A stretch of DNA of 57,514 bases from an uncultured Eubacterium sp. (lineage in GTDB: Bacteria > Bacillota > Clostridia > Lachnospirales > Lachnospiraceae), in contig CANOET010000003.1 in the NCBI GenBank assembly GCA_947564835.1, positions 1 through 57,514 on the forward strand, written 5' to 3'. A model generated the notes under the pieces. That model was not told the DNA's origin, made no database searches, and worked only from the letters and a program-made list of their open reading frames with translations. The number at the start of each line of letters is the position of its first letter. The stretch's first letter is position 1. Made by a program: the position numbers and the translations under genes. This document shows, piece after piece, positions 53,014-57,514 of this stretch.

Positions 53014-53025
53014 TGAAGTACTTCA
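53014..53025. promoter_or_regulatory. Candidate centromere site (TGAAGTACTTCA)
   Basis: Perfect copy, extended by one base pair on each side (ATGAAGTACTTCAT). Confidence 0.6.
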
Positions 53026-53332
53026 TTTTATTAATTATGTACAACAAATAAAACTTTATTAATTTTTTTACCTTGACTTTAATTTTTGTAAAGTTTTCTT
53101 AATAATTATTTGAACATTATGCGAAACTTTCATCCACCTTCATTCTTTAAATAACATTGTAGTCTATATCAACACAAAACAATAAAGACAAAATAGATTA
53201 TATATTTATTCAAAACTAATTTTCTAACAAGCCAACTAGATGAAATTCTTTCTAACGTTTAATTTTTTTCGAAATCAATAATCATCCTAACCACGGCATG
53301 ATATGCTCAAATAAAAAGGAGTGAATGTATTT

Positions 53333-53458
53333 TTGCCAAAGAAAAATTATCAGGTACGATTAACAGAAAAAGATATTGAAATTCTAAAGCATATCCGTAA
53401 AAATGGTTATACATCTACAAAATATTTTGACCTACTTTTAAACTCTACAAGGCACTAG
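53333..53458 (+). pseudogene. IS630-like transposase N-terminus cut off by a MITE-2
   Basis: TTG start with AAAAGGAGTG upstream gives MPKKNYQVRLTEKDIEILKH and then a helix-turn-helix-like stretch. The frame ends where MITE-2 begins: the stop TAG is part of the element's CTAG. The N-terminus resembles the DNA-binding start of IS630-type transposases, a different lineage from the remnant at 735. After the MITE the sequence does not continue the gene, so the rest has been lost. Confidence 0.55.
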
Positions 53459-53620
53459 TGCTCTATCCGGACAGAAATTAGAGTTTATTACAGCCTGATT
53501 CACGCCATTGCTGCATTAAAATTTCTAGTCGATGGAACCACATCGCCGTCGAAATTTTGCCTTGCACTGACGCGAATCAGACTGCACTAAACTCTAATTT
53601 CTGCCCGGATGGAGCACTAG
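53455..53620. repeat. MITE-2 copy, well preserved
   Basis: 166 bp, nearly identical to 51556-51721 in the same orientation. It interrupts the IS630-like frame at 53333. Both ends are CTAG. Confidence 0.8.
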
Positions 53621-53622
53621 CA

Positions 53623-53656
53623 CTAAGCTGTACAATTAACAATAGATACAGTGCTC
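53623..53656. repeat. MITE-1 left-end fragment
   Basis: CTAAGCTGTACAATTAAC followed by AATAGATACAGTGCTC matches the first 34 bp of MITE-1; the rest is missing. Confidence 0.45.
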
Positions 53657-54076
53657 TAATTTTCAATATAAAATAAATCAAGAACATAATATAATATAAT
53701 ATAATATAATGTTATTTTATTTTTGAATAACTACAATGCATTACTAATGAAACTCTATTCGAATTATATTACTTGCATAAAATTTTCAAAATACTATCAA
53801 GATATCCGTTAATAAACTAATTTAAAAATAGCTTTATATACTTTTCTAAAGGTTAAAGTGTTAAAATAGTCTCTGCCATGAAGTAACACTATGTTTGGCT
53901 TAAACTATTGGATCTAAAATAAATCAATTAATTTTTAATCATCTCCTGCACTTTTATGTACTATTATAATAAACTTTTTTGATATCCTGATTTAAATGTT
54001 TAATAATTCATTCTTTTATTGTTTCATCCTTTTTTCAAAAATAGAATGAAGAAATTAACAAAATAACATTATTTGA

Positions 54077-54088
54077 TGAAGTACTTCA
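54077..54088. promoter_or_regulatory. Candidate centromere site (TGAAGTACTTCA)
   Basis: Perfect 12-bp palindrome, about 1 kb upstream of parA. Confidence 0.6.
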
Positions 54089-54213
54089 ATTATAAGAATC
54101 TTAAGTTTTTAATTCTTACGATGTTGTTTTTTGAAATAAAGAGAATAAAATATAAATACATTACGTTTTTTCTTAAACTAAAAATTCATGCATTTCAAAG
54201 ACGTCAAATAAAT

Positions 54214-54231
54214 AAGTGAAGTACTTCACTT
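54214..54231. promoter_or_regulatory. Candidate centromere site, extended 18-bp palindrome
   Basis: AAGTGAAGTACTTCACTT, the longest version of the palindrome and the one nearest to parA. Confidence 0.65.
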
Positions 54232-54619
54232 CAAAAATTTTTGAAATATAAATACCTTATCAAATCTATATCTCATATAAAATTATAATAAAAATTATCA
54301 TATATAAAATTTCAATTTTCCTCACCTTCATCCTAACATATAAGTTTATCAATAAATCACACCCAGTTTTTAATACATATGAACTAATTGAATCTCAAAA
54401 ATAGCTCAAATAATGTTCATTAATTGAAACCGTATGCATAATTCCATTATTACTTTTGTGTTAATCATCGCATTGTTAAATATCTCAAATAATAAAAAAA
54501 GAAACTCTAAAAAATTACAAATCAAACACCACAATTATAGCAAAGACTTTACACTAAAATACTTTAAATACTGTCTTAACTGTGCCTATTAGTAGAGTAC
54601 ACCTAACAAATATTGTACT

Positions 54620-54785
54620 CTAATACTCCGTCCGGTCAAAAATTGTACGTGTACTATGCATGATTCATGCCAGTACAAGGCAAAATATCGGCAGTAATGT
54701 AGATCCATCAACAAAAAATTATAACGCCGCAATAGTGCGCAGCAGACAGAGCACAAGTACAATTTCTGACCGGATGGAGCACTAG
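54620..54785. repeat. MITE-2 copy, diverged
   Basis: 166 bp from CTAATACTCCGTCCGG to CCGGATGGAGCACTAG. It belongs to the sub-group with AATTGTAC at the ends and is the best match for the split copy at 57325/222. Confidence 0.75.
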
Positions 54786-55044
54786 CTTTAAAATAAAATG
54801 CTAAAGCATAATAGTTATCAAGGTTAACTTCCAAAAGTTTCTATACATTCTTTTTTTAATACACCAAATTTACAATCTTTTATCTCCATTTCTTTTAACA
54901 ATGATCCCGCCGTTCATTTTTCAATAATTACTATAAAACTATTTCCTATAAAATTCTAATACTGCTTAATCTGTAAATAACGCCAAATAAATTCTCTAAT
55001 TTTTTAGCAAAACTTACAATTTTCAAATTTTAGTAATATAATGT

Positions 55045-55073
55045 TTGTAAAAATCTTTTAATTTAGGTATAAT
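55045..55073 (+). promoter_or_regulatory. Promoter of parAB
   Basis: TTGTAA (55045-55050), 17-bp spacer, perfect TATAAT (55068-55073), about 36 bp before the parA start. Confidence 0.7.
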
Positions 55074-55109
55074 AAAGAAAAGAATAATAAACAGAAAAGG
55101 AGAAAAAAA

Positions 55110-55934
55110 TTGGCCGATACAATCAGTATAAATAATTCAAAAGGTGGTGTAGCAAAATCTACATCCGTAATTACAATTTCACAAATACTTGCAATTGCAG
55201 GTTATAAAATTCTTATTATTGATCTTGATCCACAGATGAACACCACAAAAATGTATGGACAAGATGAAAATCCAGATGTAAATATTGAACATTTATTTTG
55301 CACAAAACAATTAAGGAAAACATCTGTAGAAGAATTTATTACCCCTACCATTCAGCCTGGTATTTCGATCATATCTGCAAGCAGAGATTACTATGAATTA
55401 ATATATAAAATTCATGCTGCAAATAAAGAATATCCCGTTGAATTGACATTTCGTAACAATCTTGAATACATTAAGGAAGATTACGACTACATTATTATTG
55501 ATAATTCCCCTTTTAAATCAGCTTTATCAAATTGTTCCCTTTGTGCCAGCGATGGGGTACTAACCCCTATAAATGCAGATAACTTTTCCTATGATGGTTT
55601 AATGGATTTGATCGAAACGATCCAGCACTTAAATGATACTTATTCCTTATCAATCAACTTCACTGGTATTTTTATGACAAGGGTATCCAGTCGTACTAAT
55701 TTGTTCAAACAAATGTTTGAAAGCTATGAAGAAATGTTTGAAGAAAAATTTATTCCAGTATCAATCCGGCAAACAGATGCTGTAAACCAAAGCAACACAT
55801 CGTTTATTCCTTTACTTACATACGACAAACGATGTACTGCTGCACAAGATTATATTGAACTTGTAAATTATCTTGGACTAATGGATAACAAACACTACAA
55901 AAAATTAGTCAAATATATGAAAGGAGAAAAATAA
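55110..55934 (+). CDS. parA: ParA partition ATPase
   Basis: 274 aa from a TTG start with AAAGGAG upstream. ParA dimerises with ATP on the nucleoid and moves the replicon together with ParB-centromere complexes. The deviant Walker A KGGVAKST (residues 11-18, signature Lys11) and Walker A' LIIDLDPQMN are clear; Walker B is YIIIDNSPF, where most ParA proteins have D-x-P-P. There is no N-terminal DNA-binding extension, so it is a short type-I ParA and autoregulation would fall to ParB or the promoter site. The stop overlaps the parB start by one base (TAATG). Confidence 0.9.
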   Translation: MADTISINNSKGGVAKSTSVITISQILAIAGYKILIIDLDPQMNTTKMYGQDENPDVNIEHLFCTKQLRKTSVEEFITPTIQPGISIISASRDYYELIYKIHAANKEYPVELTFRNNLEYIKEDYDYIIIDNSPFKSALSNCSLCASDGVLTPINADNFSYDGLMDLIETIQHLNDTYSLSINFTGIFMTRVSSRTNLFKQMFESYEEMFEEKFIPVSIRQTDAVNQSNTSFIPLLTYDKRCTAAQDYIELVNYLGLMDNKHYKKLVKYMKGEK

Positions 55935-57136
55935 TGGCTGCAAAAAAAATATTTAAGCCCGGACAAACTGCATCTGGGATTCTGAATACAAATGGCGGTG
56001 ACAGATTAAAACAAATGCAGGCAAACTCAAATTATAATTTTAAATTTATTCCAAAAGAAAAAATAACACCTAATGAAAAAAATAAAAATTATTCTCAAGA
56101 CAATATTGAAGCCCTCAGCGAATCAATTATTATAAACGGCCTTCGACACAACCTATCTGTTATACCAGACAGTGATACTGACATGTATCGGATTGTATCA
56201 GGAGAACGACGTTATCATGCCATTAATCTCATGGATGAAAAAACCTATAAAGAACTGTTTCCTACCGGTATTCCATGTAAAGTTGAAAAATCAAACATTT
56301 CAGAAATCGATGAAGAAATCATGTTAATTTCCGCCAATCATGATATTCGTGAAACCTCCGTTGAAGAGAAACGCTGGGAGATACGCAGACTAAAAGAACT
56401 GTATGAAGCAAAAAAGTTAAGTGGTGAAATAACAAACATTTCAAAAGAAATTGCTAAACAATTAAATATTTCCCAAAGACAAGCTATCAAATATGTAAAT
56501 GCAGAAAAACTGATTCCAGAACTAAGTGATCTTCTGAATCAAAATGGTATTAGTTTGGAAGATGCTAACAAATTCAGCCGTCTGGATGAATGGGCTCAGC
56601 TCAAAATTGTGGAACTGTTAAGCGCAAAAGGAAGTGTCAATGCTGAAGAACTAGAAAGCATAAAAAAATTTTCACAAGAAAAAGAACTTGAAAGCAAAAG
56701 AAATCACCAGGAATTAGAACGTACTTTACAAATGCTCTCTGAGCGTGATAAAAGCATAGAAGCGTTGGAGCGCAGAATTGAATCTCTTCAAAACAACACT
56801 CCAGAAAATCAACAAAACGATTTAAAAGAAGAATTACAATACATAGCAAATGCAAAAGAAAAAGCTGAACGCGAAAAACAGCGATTGGAAAATCAATTGG
56901 AGAAAATGAAACTTCAACAAAAAGAACGGGAAGCCAGGAATACATCTATTTCTGACAACGAACTGAGACGAATCTCTCAAATAGCAAAAACAGAACAAGC
57001 ATTAAAGCTATTTGAAACCAATTTTTCCACATTGAAATCAAACAAAGGTTTGATTAAAACCGATCCAGATTTAAAAACGCGACTTGAAATATTAAATGAA
57101 CGCATTTCGGATTTACTTAAAGAATTAAATAGTTAA
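55934..57136 (+). CDS. parB: ParB centromere-binding protein
   Basis: 400 aa. The N-terminal ParB/sulfiredoxin-like CTP-binding domain (about 35-135) has IVSGERRYHAI with GERR at residues 90-93, the CTP box. A helix-turn-helix (about 169-189, ISKEIAKQLNISQRQAIKYV) should bind the centromere. Residues about 240-335 form a long charged coiled coil, unusually long for ParB, before a short C-terminal dimer domain. Coupled to parA through TAATG. The TGAAGTACTTCA palindromes upstream of parA are its likely binding sites (inference). Confidence 0.88.
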   Translation: MAAKKIFKPGQTASGILNTNGGDRLKQMQANSNYNFKFIPKEKITPNEKNKNYSQDNIEALSESIIINGLRHNLSVIPDSDTDMYRIVSGERRYHAINLMDEKTYKELFPTGIPCKVEKSNISEIDEEIMLISANHDIRETSVEEKRWEIRRLKELYEAKKLSGEITNISKEIAKQLNISQRQAIKYVNAEKLIPELSDLLNQNGISLEDANKFSRLDEWAQLKIVELLSAKGSVNAEELESIKKFSQEKELESKRNHQELERTLQMLSERDKSIEALERRIESLQNNTPENQQNDLKEELQYIANAKEKAEREKQRLENQLEKMKLQQKEREARNTSISDNELRRISQIAKTEQALKLFETNFSTLKSNKGLIKTDPDLKTRLEILNERISDLLKELNS

Positions 57137-57160
57137 ATGTTTTTTTAGTAAGTTTTTATC

Positions 57161-57324
57161 CAGTACCATATAATACAATTAACGGTGAATACAGCACCTG
57201 GATTTTGTGTCAGTGCAAGACGGAGGAAGAAATTGATGTAGTTCTATTGCTGACTGATGACAACACACTGTAAGAGCAAATTTCAGGTGCTGTATTCACC
57301 GTTAATTGTATAATACAGTATCAG
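57161..57324. repeat. MITE-1 copy, diverged
   Basis: About 164 bp from CAGTACCATATAATACAATT to TTAATTGTATAATACAGTAT. Terminal GGTGAATACAGCACCTG/CAGGTGCTGTATTCACC arms are perfectly mirrored. Lies 25 bp after parB and could also act as its terminator. Confidence 0.7.
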
Positions 57325-57418
57325 AGCGCTATATGATCAGAACTTGTACTTCTACTTATACTCGTGTTTTACATAATTCGTGTCAGTGCATGGCATAATT
57401 TCAACGACAATGGTTCCA
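57325..57418. repeat. MITE-2 copy, left half (right half at 222-294)
   Basis: Left terminal repeat GCGCTATATGATCAGAACTTGTACTT matches the right terminal repeat at 265-294 read in reverse, and CGTGTCAGTGCATGGCATAATTT matches the MITE-2 interior. It ends at GGTTCCA, where a MITE-1 has inserted. Together with 222-294 it rebuilds one 165-bp element across the window boundary. Confidence 0.7.
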
Positions 57419-57514
57419 CTAGTACTGCATTGCATAAATAACAGTAAATTAAACTGCAGGAGGTATTCCTGCATATGTCCATTTAAACGGATGTGCCGCA
57501 AGGTTATACTGTTC
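57419..57514. repeat. MITE-1-related copy, left part (continues at 1-62)
   Basis: Begins CTAGTACTGCATTGCATAAA. The interior, with the hairpin GCAGGAGGTATTCCTGC and CATTTAAACGGATGTG, is shared with 2271-2392. The right end is missing at the window edge and is supplied by positions 1-62 if the molecule is a circle. Confidence 0.65.

Larger units (their letters stand above)
50853..55044. other. AT-rich gene desert upstream of parAB
   Basis: About 4.2 kb of very AT-rich DNA with no convincing gene. It holds the TGAAGTACTTCA palindromes, three MITE-2 copies, a truncated IS630-like start, a GC-rich inverted-repeat island near 52.2 kb and an (ATAAT)n run near 53693-53711. Short frames here (for example 52610-52852) are low-complexity and lack start signals. 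The likely role is a centromere region for ParAB and possibly a tolerated landing zone for insertions. Confidence 0.65.

Noticed and set aside
1-57514. tRNA, rRNA or mobilisation genes
   Set aside because: No tRNA-like or rRNA sequence and no relaxase or coupling-protein motif was recognised on either strand.

Overview
The window looks like one complete circular replicon of 57,514 bp, not a slice of a chromosome. The gene families present (DUF4317, DUF4358 with MBOAT and DHHW proteins, a YtvI-like permease, a CarD regulator, strong AGGAGG ribosome binding sites, many TTG starts) point to a Clostridia host, most likely Lachnospiraceae; the genus cannot be named from the sequence. Circularity is inferred from the two ends: the left half of one 165-bp miniature element lies at 57325-57418 and its right half at 222-294. 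Between them sit two nested miniature elements, one of which is itself cut by the window boundary. No relaxase, conjugation, phage, resistance or toxin-antitoxin gene was found.

Replication and partition region (about 50.5-57.5 kb and 1-5.7 kb). A Rep_3-type initiator (4355-5641) follows an origin with five iterons in exact 22-bp register (2041-2150) and about 30 further copies of the same motif at roughly 33-34-bp spacing (2719-4190). parA and parB (55110-57136) are preceded by a 4-kb AT-rich gene desert. That desert carries four perfect copies and one near copy of the palindrome TGAAGTACTTCA, a candidate centromere. The region is also full of IS630-like debris and CTAG-bounded miniature elements (MITE-1 and MITE-2 below).

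Cargo (5.9-50.5 kb) is almost all on the minus strand. From right to left it holds: an M24 aminopeptidase; gltX-dus, then MATE and CDF transporters, an HD hydrolase, hydE and ttcA; thioredoxin (plus strand), acylphosphatase, an Fe-S aldo/keto reductase and a sulfite/nitrite reductase; a LytTR regulator; pncB-nrdD; a secreted NlpC/P60 protein; a two-domain PPK2; aroB; a small tyrosine recombinase (plus strand); a YtvI-like permease with an SDR; and an envelope block (polysaccharide deacetylase, lipoproteins, Lgt, transglutaminase-like protein, DUF4358-MBOAT-DHHW). The left end has a chemoreceptor, an LRR / VWA / MoxR / LarC operon, CarD, a 50-aa membrane protein and DUF4317.

Much of the cargo is core metabolism, and several enzymes lack the partners they need (LarC without LarB/LarE, NrdD without NrdG, HydE without HydF/HydG, sulfite reductase without siroheme synthesis). 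Those partners must be elsewhere in the genome if these enzymes work. The best reading is a very small chromid-like replicon that is stably kept by ParAB and probably a resolvase and is functionally interlocked with the chromosome.
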